The notes: generated by a model not told the origin, from the letters alone. 35,884 bases of DNA from Vulcanimicrobiota bacterium (GCA_003158195.1 PMHP01000028.1:1-35884); one strand, 5' to 3'; positions 1-8,818 are shown, numbered from the stretch's first letter. Translations and numbers: made by a program.

Positions 1-246
1 TCCGGATTCGACCTCGCGCTGACCCGAACGGTGCGCGACGCCGTCAGCGTGCCGGTCATTGCGTCGGGCGGCGCCGGATGTGCGGCCGACTTCGCGGAGG
101 TGTTCGAGGTCGCCGGCGCCGACGCCGCGCTCGCAGCGTCGCTTTTCCACTACGGCGAGCTGGACATCGGCGCGCTCAAGGCCGAACTCGCGCAACGCGG
201 AATCCCCGTGCGGCCTCTCGTAGGGAACGAAGATGTCCATCGATGA
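1..246 (+). CDS. hisF: Imidazole glycerol phosphate synthase subunit HisF, C-terminal part
   Basis: The gene enters from the left edge, so only about 81 C-terminal residues are visible. HisF is the cyclase half of imidazole glycerol phosphate synthase: with HisH-derived ammonia it converts PRFAR to IGP and AICAR in histidine synthesis, in the cytoplasm. The visible part has the last strands of the (beta/alpha)8 barrel, including [10 protein letters not shown] (phosphate-binding loop) and [13 protein letters not shown], which are diagnostic for HisF rather than HisA. The reading frame ends with TGA at 244-246 and overlaps the start of hisIE by 14 bases, the usual his-operon arrangement. Nothing looks broken; the 5' part is simply outside the window. 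Confidence 0.95.
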   Translation, partial: SGFDLALTRTVRDAVSVPVIASGGAGCAADFAEVFEVAGADAALAASLFHYGELDIGALKAELAQRGIPVRPLVGNEDVHR

Positions 247-862
247 ACTCGCTTGGGGGCCGGACGGTCTGCTGCCGGTCGTCATCCAAGATGCGCAGAC
301 GGGCGCCGTCCTAACCCTGGCCTACGCGAATCGTGCGGCGCTCGAGCGCACCCTTGCCGAACGAGCGACGTGGCTCTTCAGCCGCTCGCGTGGTTCGCTC
401 TGGAAAAAGGGCGAGTCGTCGGGCAACACTCAGGGGGTTGTCGCGGTCGCTTATGACTGCGACGCCGACGCACTGTTGTATCGCGTGCATCCGCACGGAC
501 CGGCCTGCCACACGGGCGCAGCCTCGTGTTTCTCGGGCCACCTGTTGCTCGAAGCCGGTGACAATGAGCCGGCAGGGGCTTTTGATGCGGCGCTCGCTCA
601 TCTCCGTGCAACGCTCGTCGAGCGTCGTAGCGCCTCCCCTCAAGCGAGCTACACTGCAAAGTTGCTGCGCGACGGTGTCGACCGAATTGCGAAAAAAGTT
701 GGGGAGGAGGCGACTGAGGTCGTGATCGCGGCCAAGAACGACGATCCGGCCGCGCTCGCTTGGGAGGTCGCCGATCTGTTCTATCACACGCTCGTGCTGC
801 TCGAGGCGCGTGGGGTTACGCTCGACGACGTCGGTAAGGAACTGCTGCGGCGCGCCAAGTAG
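233..862 (+). CDS. hisIE: Bifunctional phosphoribosyl-AMP cyclohydrolase / phosphoribosyl-ATP pyrophosphatase HisIE
   Basis: A 209-residue protein carrying two successive steps of histidine synthesis. The N-terminal HisI domain (about 1-110) has the metal-binding block [12 protein letters not shown] followed by GPACHTG and SCF. The C-terminal HisE domain (about 115-205) is an all-alpha NTP pyrophosphohydrolase with the metal-binding pattern [16 protein letters not shown] and a later EVADLFYH. The fusion length is normal for bacterial HisIE. The ATG at 233 is preceded by AGGGA at 222-226, and the gene overlaps hisF by 14 bases, so the two are probably translationally coupled. Order and overlap indicate that this is the distal end of a his operon. 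Confidence 0.95.
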   Translation: MSIDELAWGPDGLLPVVIQDAQTGAVLTLAYANRAALERTLAERATWLFSRSRGSLWKKGESSGNTQGVVAVAYDCDADALLYRVHPHGPACHTGAASCFSGHLLLEAGDNEPAGAFDAALAHLRATLVERRSASPQASYTAKLLRDGVDRIAKKVGEEATEVVIAAKNDDPAALAWEVADLFYHTLVLLEARGVTLDDVGKELLRRAK

Positions 863-903
863 CCGGTGCCGGCACCCTCAAGTCTCTCCTGGATCTCCGT
901 GGG

Positions 904-2955
904 GTGGGCCCGGAGTTGGCGCGGAAACTGCGTGCCCACGGCATCGAGACGCCGCTCGAGCTCGCGGCCACCTATCCCCGCGACTACAAAGACTGGCGCC
1001 GTCCAACCCCGCTCGGCGCAATCGTGGGGGCGGCATTCGCGCGCGCGCGCGAACCCGCGGACGCGGAATCAAATGAAGAGATCGCGGTCGGCCGGATCGT
1101 CCGCGTATCCGAATTTCGCGCGCGGGTGCCGGTCGTCTCGGCTGAGATCGAAGACGAGAGCGGGCGGCTAAAGGCGACCTGGTTCGGCCGTCGAGGGCTC
1201 AAACTGTCAGCGGGCGAGCGGATCTTCGTTCACGGCAGGGCCGCTGTGCGCCGCACCCGCGGCGCCGTCTCCGTTGAGCTCAACGTTCTTCACCACAAGA
1301 TCCTAAGCGAGGACGAACCGTACCGCGGCTCGGTCGTCCCGGTCTATCGCGCCTCGAAGGAGCTGCCGTCGCGGACGATCGCGGCGACGATCGAGCGAAA
1401 CTTCGAAGCGCTGGCCGCGCTGATCGAGGACGATCTGCCGCCGGACGTGCTCGCCAAGCGCGGTTACGGATCGCGCAGTGCCGCCTGGCGCGCGGCCCAC
1501 CAACCCGCCACGCCGGAAGCCGCGGCCGCGGCCCGCGAACGGCTGATGTTCGAAGAGTTCTTCGGCATCGCGCTGGCCGCCGCGATCAAGCGTGCTCAGC
1601 GAAAGGCCGGCGGCGGCGCACCGGCGCTAGCCACGGCCCCGGGCTTGCTCGAACGCTTCGAGGCCTCGTTGCCGTTCGCGCTCACGGCGGCCCAAAAGCG
1701 TGTCATTCTTGAAATCTGGGCCGACATGGCGCGTTCCGCGCCGATGAACCGCCTGCTCCAGGGCGACGTCGGGAGCGGCAAGACGCTGGTCGCCGCGGCG
1801 GCGATCGTGCTCGCCGCGACGAGCGGGGTGCAAAGCGCACTCATGGCACCGACCGAGATCCTGGCGGCGCAACACGCGCAAAAGCTTGCGCCGCTGCTCT
1901 TGCCGCTCGGCATCCGGGTCGACGCCCTTTTCGGAAACATGGCGGGGCGCGAGCGCGACGGAGTCCTCCGGCGTTTGGCCAGCGGCGAGTGCGACCTGGT
2001 CGTCGGAACGCATGCGCTGATCGTCGAGGACGTGGAGTTCGCGCGCCTGGGCCTTGCGGTCATCGACGAGCAGCACCGCTTTGGCGTCGCGCAGCGCGCA
2101 AAGCTGCGCGCGAAGAGCCGCGCGCCACACACCTTGCACATGACGGCGACCCCGATTCCGCGCACCCTCGCCCAGACCAAATATGCGGACCTCGACCTTT
2201 CGGTCGTCGACGAACTGCCGCCGGGCCGCACGCCGATCGAAACGTACGTCCTGCGCCAGAGCCGCAAGGCGCTCGCTTACGCCTTCGTCCGCAAGAACGT
2301 GGCCGCCGGCCGGCAAGCCTACGTTGTCGCGCCGGCGATCGACGAATCCGAATCGGCGCTGACCAGCGCCCTGGCCGAACTCGCGGTGTTGCGCCGCGAC
2401 GTCTTCCCGGATTTGCGGGTCGACCTGCTGCACGGCCGGCTTCCACAGCGCGAAAAGGATGCGGTGATGGGACGTTTCTCCCGCCACGAGACCGACGTCT
2501 TGCTCGCGACGACCGTCGTCGAAGTCGGTGTCGACGTTCCCAACGCATCGGTCATGACGATCCTCGATGCGCACCGTTACGGCCTCGCGCAGCTGCACCA
2601 GTTACGCGGCCGGGTCGGTCGCGGCGTCGCTCGCTCCTACTGCCTGCTCGTAGCGCCGGACGAGCGCGGCGAAGTCGAGCGGCTCGAGATCCTTGCGCGG
2701 ACGACGGACGGTTTCGAGATCGCCGAGGCGGATCTGCGGTTACGCGGTGAGGGCGAGTTCGCCGGCACGGCGCAAGCCGGGGCCGGGCCTGCTTTGCTGG
2801 GAAGCCTCATCTCGGATTTCGCGCTGTACATGCGCGCCAAAGCCGACGCCGACGCCCTCGTCTCGGCCGACCCGGCGCTCGAGCGACCCGAACACCGCGC
2901 GTTACGGCGCTTCGCCGCCGGCGAAGAGACTCGGGCGACGTTGCTCGATAGCTAG
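904..2955 (+). CDS. recG: ATP-dependent DNA helicase RecG
   Basis: RecG remodels stalled replication forks and branch-migrates Holliday junctions. The 683 residues hold an N-terminal wedge/OB region (about 60-160), then the two helicase lobes: Walker A GDVGSGKT near 287-294, motif II DEQH near 388, motif III TATPIPRT near 415, and motif VI QLHQLRGRVGRG near 563-574. All RecG helicase motifs look intact. The start is uncertain. GTG at 904 is the only ATG/GTG/TTG available, but family-like sequence (LKSLLDLRG) continues upstream in frame to about 877, with only a CTG at 889 as a near-cognate start. The frame is open back to 838, which lies inside the end of hisIE. No clear Shine-Dalgarno is visible for either start. 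Confidence 0.93.
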   Translation: MGPELARKLRAHGIETPLELAATYPRDYKDWRRPTPLGAIVGAAFARAREPADAESNEEIAVGRIVRVSEFRARVPVVSAEIEDESGRLKATWFGRRGLKLSAGERIFVHGRAAVRRTRGAVSVELNVLHHKILSEDEPYRGSVVPVYRASKELPSRTIAATIERNFEALAALIEDDLPPDVLAKRGYGSRSAAWRAAHQPATPEAAAAARERLMFEEFFGIALAAAIKRAQRKAGGGAPALATAPGLLERFEASLPFALTAAQKRVILEIWADMARSAPMNRLLQGDVGSGKTLVAAAAIVLAATSGVQSALMAPTEILAAQHAQKLAPLLLPLGIRVDALFGNMAGRERDGVLRRLASGECDLVVGTHALIVEDVEFARLGLAVIDEQHRFGVAQRAKLRAKSRAPHTLHMTATPIPRTLAQTKYADLDLSVVDELPPGRTPIETYVLRQSRKALAYAFVRKNVAAGRQAYVVAPAIDESESALTSALAELAVLRRDVFPDLRVDLLHGRLPQREKDAVMGRFSRHETDVLLATTVVEVGVDVPNASVMTILDAHRYGLAQLHQLRGRVGRGVARSYCLLVAPDERGEVERLEILARTTDGFEIAEADLRLRGEGEFAGTAQAGAGPALLGSLISDFALYMRAKADADALVSADPALERPEHRALRRFAAGEETRATLLDS

Positions 2956-3001
2956 GCTGGAGCACTAGGGCTCTGCGACCCGGGCGCGCGAAAGGCGTGC
3001 G

Positions 3002-3703
3002 ATGCATTCGGATATTGCCGTCGGCTTCGATTTCGACCACACGCTTGGAATCGACAACCGCCTCGAACGCGAGGTCGCGCTCTCGATGCTCGCCGATTTG
3101 GCCGCGAAGAATAAATTGACGTACAGTGTGGCCGCCGCCGAGGTCGCGATCGACGAAGTTCTCCACAGCTACCGGGAAAGCGATCGCAGCATCGACTCGT
3201 TCATCGCGGGGTTCTTCGAGCGCTTCGCGCCCGCGGGCCAGGCCGTCATGGATGCGGCGAACGGCTTTCGCGATGCGGTCGTGAGCGCCGCACCGAGCCA
3301 TGTGGAACCGCTGCCGGGCGCGCGAGAACTGCTTGCCGAGCTCGGCGCGATGGGGATTCCCTACGCGCTGTTGACCAACGGCTGGAGTCCGCTCCAGGAG
3401 GAGAAGGCGCGCCTGCTCGGGTTCGCCGGTCCCGTGTTCGTCAGCGAGCGCATCGGCGCGCGCAAGCCTTCAGCTCAAGCCTTCGGTATGCTCGCGAAGC
3501 ACTTCGAGCTTCCGTTCGAACGGATCTGGTACGTCGGCGACGACCCGGTCCTGGATTGCGCCGGCGCCCGAGCTGTGGGCATGACGGCGATTTGGCTCGA
3601 TCGGGACGGCCGTCCCTATCCGCCCGACATCTTACCGCCCGACCACGTCGTCCACGCGCTCGAAGAGATCCCGCCGTTGCTCCGCGCGGCCAGGGGCGCG
3701 TAG
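3002..3703 (+). CDS. HAD-superfamily hydrolase (phosphatase-like)
   Basis: A 233-residue haloacid-dehalogenase-type hydrolase. The nucleophile motif is FDFDHTLG near residues 8-15 (Asp nucleophile plus Asp acid/base). Motif II is LLTNGWS near 123, the motif III lysine is in ARKPS near 154, and motif IV is YVGDDPVLDCAGA near 177. A helical cap lies between motifs I and II, so this is a subfamily I HAD resembling YjjG/Gph-type phosphatases. The substrate cannot be read from sequence. The ATG at 3002 has GAAAGG about 7 bases upstream. It sits between recG and rsmD with short gaps, and a shared transcript is likely. Confidence 0.85.
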   Translation: MHSDIAVGFDFDHTLGIDNRLEREVALSMLADLAAKNKLTYSVAAAEVAIDEVLHSYRESDRSIDSFIAGFFERFAPAGQAVMDAANGFRDAVVSAAPSHVEPLPGARELLAELGAMGIPYALLTNGWSPLQEEKARLLGFAGPVFVSERIGARKPSAQAFGMLAKHFELPFERIWYVGDDPVLDCAGARAVGMTAIWLDRDGRPYPPDILPPDHVVHALEEIPPLLRAARGA

Positions 3704-3706
3704 ACC

Positions 3707-4261
3707 GTGCGCTTGAGCGGAGGCGAACTGCGCTCGCGCGTGATTCGGTCGCCGCGCGGCTCGGAGATTCGCCCGACGCCCGGGCGCGTCAAAGAAGCGT
3801 TGTTCTCGATTCTCGGTGACGCGATCGATCGTGCGCGCGTGCTCGATCTGTTTGCGGGGACGGGCGCGATCGGGTTCGAGGCGCTGTCGCGGGGCGCAGC
3901 GCATGCCACCTTCGTCGAGCTTCACGCGCCGACGGCCCAGGCCATTCGGCACACCGCAGCCGAACTGGGGGTCGAAGGGCGCGCGACCGTCCTCTGCGCG
4001 CCGGCCGAAAAAGCGGTGACGCGGCTTTCGGGCCGTTTCGATTTTGTGTACGCCGATCCGCCCTATGCGTTTCCGCCGCCGCATCTGACGTTCGCGACGT
4101 TGCGGACGCGCAAGACCATCGATGCGGCGACGACGCTTGTGTACGAGCGGCGCGAGGGTGCACCACCGTTCGAGCTACCAGGCTTTGCGACCGTGCGCGA
4201 CGCACGTTACGGGGAAGTGATGCTTCAGTTCCTTCGGGTCGCATCGATCGCCGATGCGTAA
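3707..4261 (+). CDS. rsmD: 16S rRNA (guanine(966)-N(2))-methyltransferase RsmD
   Basis: A 184-residue Rossmann-fold methyltransferase expected to methylate N2 of G966 in 16S rRNA. It has the SAM-binding motif VLDLFAGTGAIGFEALSRGA near 45-64 and the catalytic DPPY at about 116-119. The N-terminal PTPGRVKEALFSIL is typical of RsmD. The start is GTG at 3707, three bases after the HAD stop. The 3' end overlaps coaD by 8 bases. The rsmD-coaD pair is conserved across many bacterial phyla, which supports both calls. Confidence 0.93.
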   Translation: MRLSGGELRSRVIRSPRGSEIRPTPGRVKEALFSILGDAIDRARVLDLFAGTGAIGFEALSRGAAHATFVELHAPTAQAIRHTAAELGVEGRATVLCAPAEKAVTRLSGRFDFVYADPPYAFPPPHLTFATLRTRKTIDAATTLVYERREGAPPFELPGFATVRDARYGEVMLQFLRVASIADA

Positions 4262-4769
4262 CGGCACGCCGGTCCCTCAGAGCCACGCGATCTATCCGGG
4301 GTCGTTCGACCCGCCAACGAACGGGCATCTCGACGTCATCGCGCGGTCGTCGGCAATCTTCCCGATCGTGACCGTGGCCGTCGTCGTCAATCCGCAAAAG
4401 AGAAGCCCGCTCTTCACGCTCGACGAACGTGAGGAAATGCTCCGCCGGTGCACGAAGGAGCTCTCGAACGTGCGCGTCGATCACTTTCGCGGGCTGCTTG
4501 CGGACTACGTGCGGCGCATCGGTGCCGACGTGATCGTCAAGGGCCTTCGCGTCGTGTCCGACTTCGAGAACGAGATGGCGGCAGCGCACATGAACCGCTC
4601 GCTTTCCAACGTCGACACGATGTTTTTGATGTCGGATTCGAGCTACTCGTTCGTCAGCTCGAGTCTCATCAAAGAAGTTTTTCTCCAAGGCGGCGATATC
4701 GCGCGCTACGTCCCCGACGTCGTACTCGAATTCATGCAACAGAAGCGCCAGACTCATGGAAGGAAATAA
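4254..4769 (+). CDS. coaD: Phosphopantetheine adenylyltransferase CoaD
   Basis: CoaD transfers AMP from ATP to 4'-phosphopantetheine, the penultimate step of coenzyme A synthesis. The 171-residue protein has the nucleotidyltransferase signature YPGSFDPPTNGHLD (TNGH holds the catalytic histidine) at about 14-27, RGLRVVSDFENE in the middle, and VSSSLIKEV near 136-144. The length is near the usual 160-170. Translation begins at the ATG at 4254, inside the last codons of rsmD, about nine residues longer at the N-terminus than many homologues. It is followed at once by a coiled-coil protein gene. Confidence 0.95.
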   Translation: MRNGTPVPQSHAIYPGSFDPPTNGHLDVIARSSAIFPIVTVAVVVNPQKRSPLFTLDEREEMLRRCTKELSNVRVDHFRGLLADYVRRIGADVIVKGLRVVSDFENEMAAAHMNRSLSNVDTMFLMSDSSYSFVSSSLIKEVFLQGGDIARYVPDVVLEFMQQKRQTHGRK

Positions 4770-4771
4770 CG

Positions 4772-5323
4772 TTGTCGATTTACCGCGTCATCGATAAGCT
4801 CGAAGGCTACGTGCGCGAAGGCACGTGGCTGCCGTTCGGTCATCGTATTCTCAGCGAGGAGCGGCTCGTCGAATACATCGAGAAGATGCGCTCGACGCTG
4901 CCGGAAGAGGTCGGCCGGGCCAAGGTGATCGCGACCAACAAGGACCGCGTCATCCGCGATGCGCACGAGAAGGCGCAGCAGATCGTTTCCGACGCGGTCA
5001 ACCAGCATCACGAGCTCGTCGACCAGACCGATATCGTCAAGCAGGCGCGCACGACCGCCGACATCGTGTTGCGCGAAGCCGAGGAGAAGGCGCGCCGCAT
5101 TCGCGCCGGCGCCGACGCCTACGCGGGCCAGGTGTTGGCCGAACTCGAGATGCGGCTCGCGACCGCGCTCGGCTCGGTGAAGAAGGGCCAAGACGCGCTC
5201 GTTCCGCGCCCGGCGCAATCAGCGGCCCAGCCGATCGCCGAGGCGGCCGCAAAATCCAAACGCGCCGCGTTCGACGCGCAAGAGGAAACCGCGTCCCTCG
5301 ACGCGGTCGAAGTCACGACTTAG
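4772..5323 (+). CDS. Coiled-coil protein, DivIVA/SepIVA- or ATPase-subunit-like
   Basis: The true gene most likely starts at the TTG at 4772, with a strong Shine-Dalgarno GGAAGGA at 4758-4764 overlapping the end of coaD, giving 183 residues. The N-terminal ~45 residues (IYRVIDKLEGYVREG) form a compact segment. A long charged alpha-helical region follows (about 45-145, rich in K/E/R/A, with repeated EKA and AHEKAQQIV patterns) and then an Ala-rich tail. This architecture matches proteins often encoded beside coaD in other bacteria and annotated as DivIVA-like or as ATPase subunit B-like. A role in envelope growth or division is only inferred. No enzyme motif is present. Confidence 0.7.
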   Translation: MSIYRVIDKLEGYVREGTWLPFGHRILSEERLVEYIEKMRSTLPEEVGRAKVIATNKDRVIRDAHEKAQQIVSDAVNQHHELVDQTDIVKQARTTADIVLREAEEKARRIRAGADAYAGQVLAELEMRLATALGSVKKGQDALVPRPAQSAAQPIAEAAAKSKRAAFDAQEETASLDAVEVTT

Positions 5324-5327
5324 CCCG

Positions 5328-6296
5328 ATGATAGGGGGCCGGCGCAGTTCGGCGTTCGTCGTAGCGACCGCCGTCCTCGTTGCGCTGGCGGGCTTGGCGC
5401 TCGTGCCGACGCCATATTACCTGATCTCTCCGGGGAACGCCGTCGATCTTTCGCAGCGGATCGCCGTCGAGGGCCGCGTCCCGCCGCGCCGCCACTTCTA
5501 CTTGACCGACGTGGCGGTGACGCACGCGACGGTGTTGCTCCTGGTCGCCGGCCTGTGGCCCGGCACCCGGATCGTGCGGCGCGACGCCCTCATCCCGGCG
5601 GGGACAACTGTGCCCGACTACGACCGGATATTGGCCGCCGCGATGGACGAGAGCCAGCGCGATGCAGCCTACGTTGCCGAGCGCGCCGCGGGTCTGCGGG
5701 TCGGGCCGGCTTCACGAACGATCGTCGTTGCCGAGATCGCCCCGGGTTCGCTCGCCCGCGGGCTGTTACGGACCGGTGACCGGCTCGTCCGCGTCGACGG
5801 CCGGATCGTTGTTGGCCGCAGCGACGTTGCAGCGGCCGTCACCTCAGTGCGCCCCGGGAACCGGGTCAACGTTGAAGTCGAGAGAGCCGGCCGGTTTGCG
5901 CGCATCGACATTCCGACAATCAATACCGATCACGGCACGCGGCTCGGCATTTACGTGAGCGAACAGGGCGTCGTTCCCCCGCTTCCGGTACCGGTCCATT
6001 TCTCGCTTAGCGGCGTCGAGGGCTCGAGCGGTGGTTTGATGTTTGCGCTTGCGATCTACGCCGAACTTACCAAGGATCGCCACGGTCCGGGCGCCGTCGC
6101 CGGCACGGGCACGATCACCACCGACGGCAACGTCGGCCCGATCGAAGGCACGCAGCAAAAAGTCATCGCCGCAAAACGCGCCGGCGCCCGTCTCTTTATC
6201 GTCCCGCGCCAAAACTACCCCGAGGTCGCAACCGAACGCGACATCGCAATCGTCCCCGTCGCCACGTTCAACGAGGCGCTCGCGGCGCTCCGTTAA
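5328..6296 (+). CDS. Membrane-anchored PDZ / Lon-type serine protease (YlbL family)
   Basis: A 322-residue protein with one N-terminal membrane segment (about 10-28), the YYLISPG stretch typical of the YlbL family, a PDZ domain (about 115-200) and a C-terminal Lon-type S16 protease domain. The catalytic dyad is visible: Ser234 in GSSGGLMFAL and Lys278 in TQQKVIAAKRAG. The protease domain is predicted to face outside the membrane. The ATG at 5328 lies four bases after the preceding stop. The 3' end is convergent with the next gene: the four bases TTAA at 6293-6296 provide the stop codons of both. The coaD-coiled coil-YlbL order recalls coaD-ylbL neighbourhoods in Gram-positives. Confidence 0.88.
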   Translation: MIGGRRSSAFVVATAVLVALAGLALVPTPYYLISPGNAVDLSQRIAVEGRVPPRRHFYLTDVAVTHATVLLLVAGLWPGTRIVRRDALIPAGTTVPDYDRILAAAMDESQRDAAYVAERAAGLRVGPASRTIVVAEIAPGSLARGLLRTGDRLVRVDGRIVVGRSDVAAAVTSVRPGNRVNVEVERAGRFARIDIPTINTDHGTRLGIYVSEQGVVPPLPVPVHFSLSGVEGSSGGLMFALAIYAELTKDRHGPGAVAGTGTITTDGNVGPIEGTQQKVIAAKRAGARLFIVPRQNYPEVATERDIAIVPVATFNEALAALR

Positions 6297-7273
6297 ACCG
6301 GTGGGGCCTGCACGTTGTGGGCGAAGGCTTCGAGGCGTTCGCGGTCGAGGGCGCGGACGCGGCCGCGGTCGAGTTCGACGGCGCCGGCGTTTTTAAGGCG
6401 CAATAAGGCGCGCGCGGCCATGTCGCGCACGGTACCCGCCGCGGCGGCAATTTGCGCCTGCGAGAGGTTTTCGATTCCGGAGAGGCCTTTCGCCATTCCG
6501 GTCGTCGTCGGAGCGTACGAAAGCAAGAACTTCGCGACGCGCTGCAAGACGTGCGCGAACGCGAGGTCGGCGATCGTGTCGATCGAGCGGCGCCGCGCTT
6601 GCGATGCGTCGGTAAGGAAACCGATCGCGAGCTCGGCGTCGTTGCGGCACGCATGAAGCACGGCTTCAGCCGGCAAGAGTACGAGCGTGCAGTCCGTTAG
6701 CGCCTCGGCACGCGTCGTCGCGCCGCCGCCGTCAAACGTGCCGGTTTCGTTAAGCGGATCGAGCGGCAAACGCTCGCCGAGCGCGTGCGTTTTTCCGTCG
6801 GCGGAGAGCAGCGTGTAGACGACCTTGCCCGTGCGCACGAACGCGAGGTGCGGCCACGGTTCACCCTCGTCGAAAATCGTTTCGCCTTGACGGTACGGTC
6901 GCTCGCTGGCCGTCGCGGCGAGTTCGCGCACCGTCGATGCCTTTGCGTTCGCAAACGGCGTGCAGTGCGAGATGAACGTCGGGATGTCGGCGTTCTCATC
7001 GATCCGTTCGATGCGGATGGTCCAGCGCCCCGAGCCCAGATTTCTCCCGGCCCAGGAGAACCGGCCCGGGCGGCGCTGCAGAAACTCATTGCGCAGCGCC
7101 CGCGGGTCGCCTTCCTCGGGCAGTTCGAGGATGCCGCCGAGCTGGAGCTTGTCGAAGGCGTCGAGGATGATCAGGTTGCGATTCGTGCTCGGCAGGGTGC
7201 GGCTATCCAGCGTGATCGCGGGGACACGGCTCGTCGTTGCCATCGTCTGCGACATTTGGCGCAGTGGAGCCAC
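6293..7273 (-). CDS. DUF2249-Crp/Fnr fusion transcriptional regulator
   Basis: A 326-residue fusion. Residues ~18-92 match the DUF2249 pattern (TLDSRTL, ILDAFDKLQLGGILEL, a final GSGRWTIRIER). Residues ~105-235 form a cyclic-nucleotide-binding-type beta barrel (RQGETIFDEGEPWPHLAFVRTGKVV). Residues ~250-320 are a Crp-type winged helix (LSQAQIAAAAGTVRDMAARALLRLKNAGAV). There is no N-terminal cysteine cluster as in Fnr, so oxygen sensing by an iron-sulfur cluster is unlikely. The ligand is unknown. GTG at 7273 has GAAGG just upstream; ATG at 7255 or 7243 are alternatives. It lies 27 bases after the enoyl-CoA hydratase gene on the same strand, probably co-transcribed. DUF2249 proteins are often found with redox and nitrogen-oxide genes, but such genes are not seen here. 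Confidence 0.85.
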   Translation of the reverse strand: MAPLRQMSQTMATTSRVPAITLDSRTLPSTNRNLIILDAFDKLQLGGILELPEEGDPRALRNEFLQRRPGRFSWAGRNLGSGRWTIRIERIDENADIPTFISHCTPFANAKASTVRELAATASERPYRQGETIFDEGEPWPHLAFVRTGKVVYTLLSADGKTHALGERLPLDPLNETGTFDGGGATTRAEALTDCTLVLLPAEAVLHACRNDAELAIGFLTDASQARRRSIDTIADLAFAHVLQRVAKFLLSYAPTTTGMAKGLSGIENLSQAQIAAAAGTVRDMAARALLRLKNAGAVELDRGRVRALDRERLEAFAHNVQAPPV

Positions 7274-7300
7274 CAGGCCTTCGGCTAGCTGCTTCTTCGG

Positions 7301-8086
7301 CTAGTCCGCGTTGAAGTTCGGTTGGCGCTTTTCGAGAAACGCCTTCGTGCCTTCGGTCGCGTCGGGCGTGCCGATCAGGCCGGCGAAAGCGAGTGCTTCG
7401 AGTTCGAGCCCGGCCGCGAGCGGCAGGGAGCTGCCTCGGTCGATCGCGCGTTTGACGGTGGCCAGAGCGACCCGCGACTTGGCGGCGAGGACCCCCGCGA
7501 TGCGCTTTGCTTCGATCATCAGTTCGGCGTGCGGCACGACTCGCTCGACGAGCCCCACCCGGTGCGCTTCGGCGGCATCGATCATCTCGCCTGACAGGCA
7601 CATCAGCATCGCCATCCCGCGACCGGCAAGCCGCGCGCTGCGCTGCGAGCCGCCGTAGCCGGGGATGAGCCCGAGGTTGATTTCGGGCTGGCCGAACTTT
7701 GCGCGGTCGCTTGCGATCCGTATGTCGCAGGCCATCGCAAGCTCGCACCCGCCCCCGAGCGCAAAGCCGTTGACGGCAGCGATGACCGGCGTCGCCATCC
7801 GCTCGATTGCCAAGGTCAACTGCTGCCCCGCGCGCATCATCTCCGCGCCCGCAAGCGCATTCGGCAGCGCTGCGAGTTCTCCGATGTCGGCACCGGCAGC
7901 GAATGCGCGCTCGCCCGCGCCGGTTAGGATCGTCGCGCGAATCCGCACGTCTTCACCGATCGCGGCAAGCGCCGTGCCGAGTTCGCGGACCATCAAAACA
8001 TTAAGGGCGTTAAGGACGCTCGGCCGGTTTAACGTCAGGATCGCGACCGCGCCGTCTCGTTCTTCAAGCAAGGTTTCGTATTTCAC
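7301..8086 (-). CDS. Enoyl-CoA hydratase / isomerase family protein
   Basis: A 261-residue crotonase-fold enzyme that should hydrate trans-2-enoyl-CoA in fatty acid or hydroxybutyrate metabolism. The oxyanion-hole strands AFAAGADI (61-68) and FALGGGCELAMACD are present. Both catalytic glutamates of true hydratases are present: Glu115 in GCEL and Glu135 in QPEINLGLIPGYGG. The closing pattern TKAFLEKRQPNF is typical. The start is GTG at 8086, with no better ATG. It is the first gene of a two-gene minus-strand unit with the downstream DUF2249-Crp regulator and is divergent from phoU. The exact acyl-CoA chain length cannot be read. Confidence 0.9.
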   Translation of the reverse strand: MKYETLLEERDGAVAILTLNRPSVLNALNVLMVRELGTALAAIGEDVRIRATILTGAGERAFAAGADIGELAALPNALAGAEMMRAGQQLTLAIERMATPVIAAVNGFALGGGCELAMACDIRIASDRAKFGQPEINLGLIPGYGGSQRSARLAGRGMAMLMCLSGEMIDAAEAHRVGLVERVVPHAELMIEAKRIAGVLAAKSRVALATVKRAIDRGSSLPLAAGLELEALAFAGLIGTPDATEGTKAFLEKRQPNFNAD

Positions 8087-8159
8087 GTGTATCGCTTCAG
8101 GCTCGTGGTATGCTCGACCTCGCCGCGTCCCCGCAGGGTGCGCGGTGAGAAGGACAAAG

Positions 8160-8804
8160 ATGGTCGGGATGCGGGCGGCTTACCATGAGGCCCTGGAACA
8201 AGCGCGGCTCGACGTCGTCCGGCTCGGCGCGCTCGTCGGCGATGCCGTGCACGCCGCGGTCGTCTCGCTGGAAAAGCGCGACACGACGCTCGCCGCACGG
8301 GTCATCGGTGGCGACGACGACGTCGACACGTTACGGCGACGCATCGAACAATCGTGCATCGAACTGATCTGGAAGCAGCAACCGGTCGCGGGCGAATTGC
8401 GTCAGGTCGCGGCGATGCTCGAAATCATCGTCGACCTCGAGCGTATCGGCGATTACGCGGTCGAGATATCGAAACACTCGATCAAGCTGGCCGACGTAGC
8501 GATCCGTCCGGCGCGTGTTGAGATCGGACGGATCGCATCGATCGCGGCCGAGATGCTGCGCGAGGCGATGCGCGCGTACACGGAACGCGACGTGCCGGTC
8601 GCCGAAGCCGTCATCGCCCGGGACGACGAAGTCGACGAACTCTACGCTCGCGGCATCGAAGCGCTGCAGGAAGAAATGCAAGCGGATTCGGGGACGGTGC
8701 GGGCGGGCACGATCATGCTCTTCGTGCTCGCGAACTTGGAGCGGGTCGGCGACCGCGCGCAAAATGTCGCGTGGCACACAAAGGAGATGCTCGGGAAAGC
8801 CTGA
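8160..8804 (+). CDS. phoU: Phosphate signalling protein PhoU
   Basis: A 214-residue all-alpha protein with the duplicated three-helix PhoU fold. Each half carries its metal-binding signature: DLERIGDYAVEIS near 92-104 and NLERVGDRAQNVAW near 192-205. PhoU restrains PstSCAB-type phosphate uptake and the PhoR kinase in known systems. No pst or pho genes are visible here, so its partners must lie elsewhere. The ATG at 8160 has AGAAGGA about 7 bases upstream, and an open frame further upstream is only antisense to the hydratase gene. The 73 bases between it and the divergent hydratase gene must carry both promoters. Confidence 0.93.
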   Translation: MVGMRAAYHEALEQARLDVVRLGALVGDAVHAAVVSLEKRDTTLAARVIGGDDDVDTLRRRIEQSCIELIWKQQPVAGELRQVAAMLEIIVDLERIGDYAVEISKHSIKLADVAIRPARVEIGRIASIAAEMLREAMRAYTERDVPVAEAVIARDDEVDELYARGIEALQEEMQADSGTVRAGTIMLFVLANLERVGDRAQNVAWHTKEMLGKA

Positions 8805-8818
8805 TACTAAGGTCGGAG

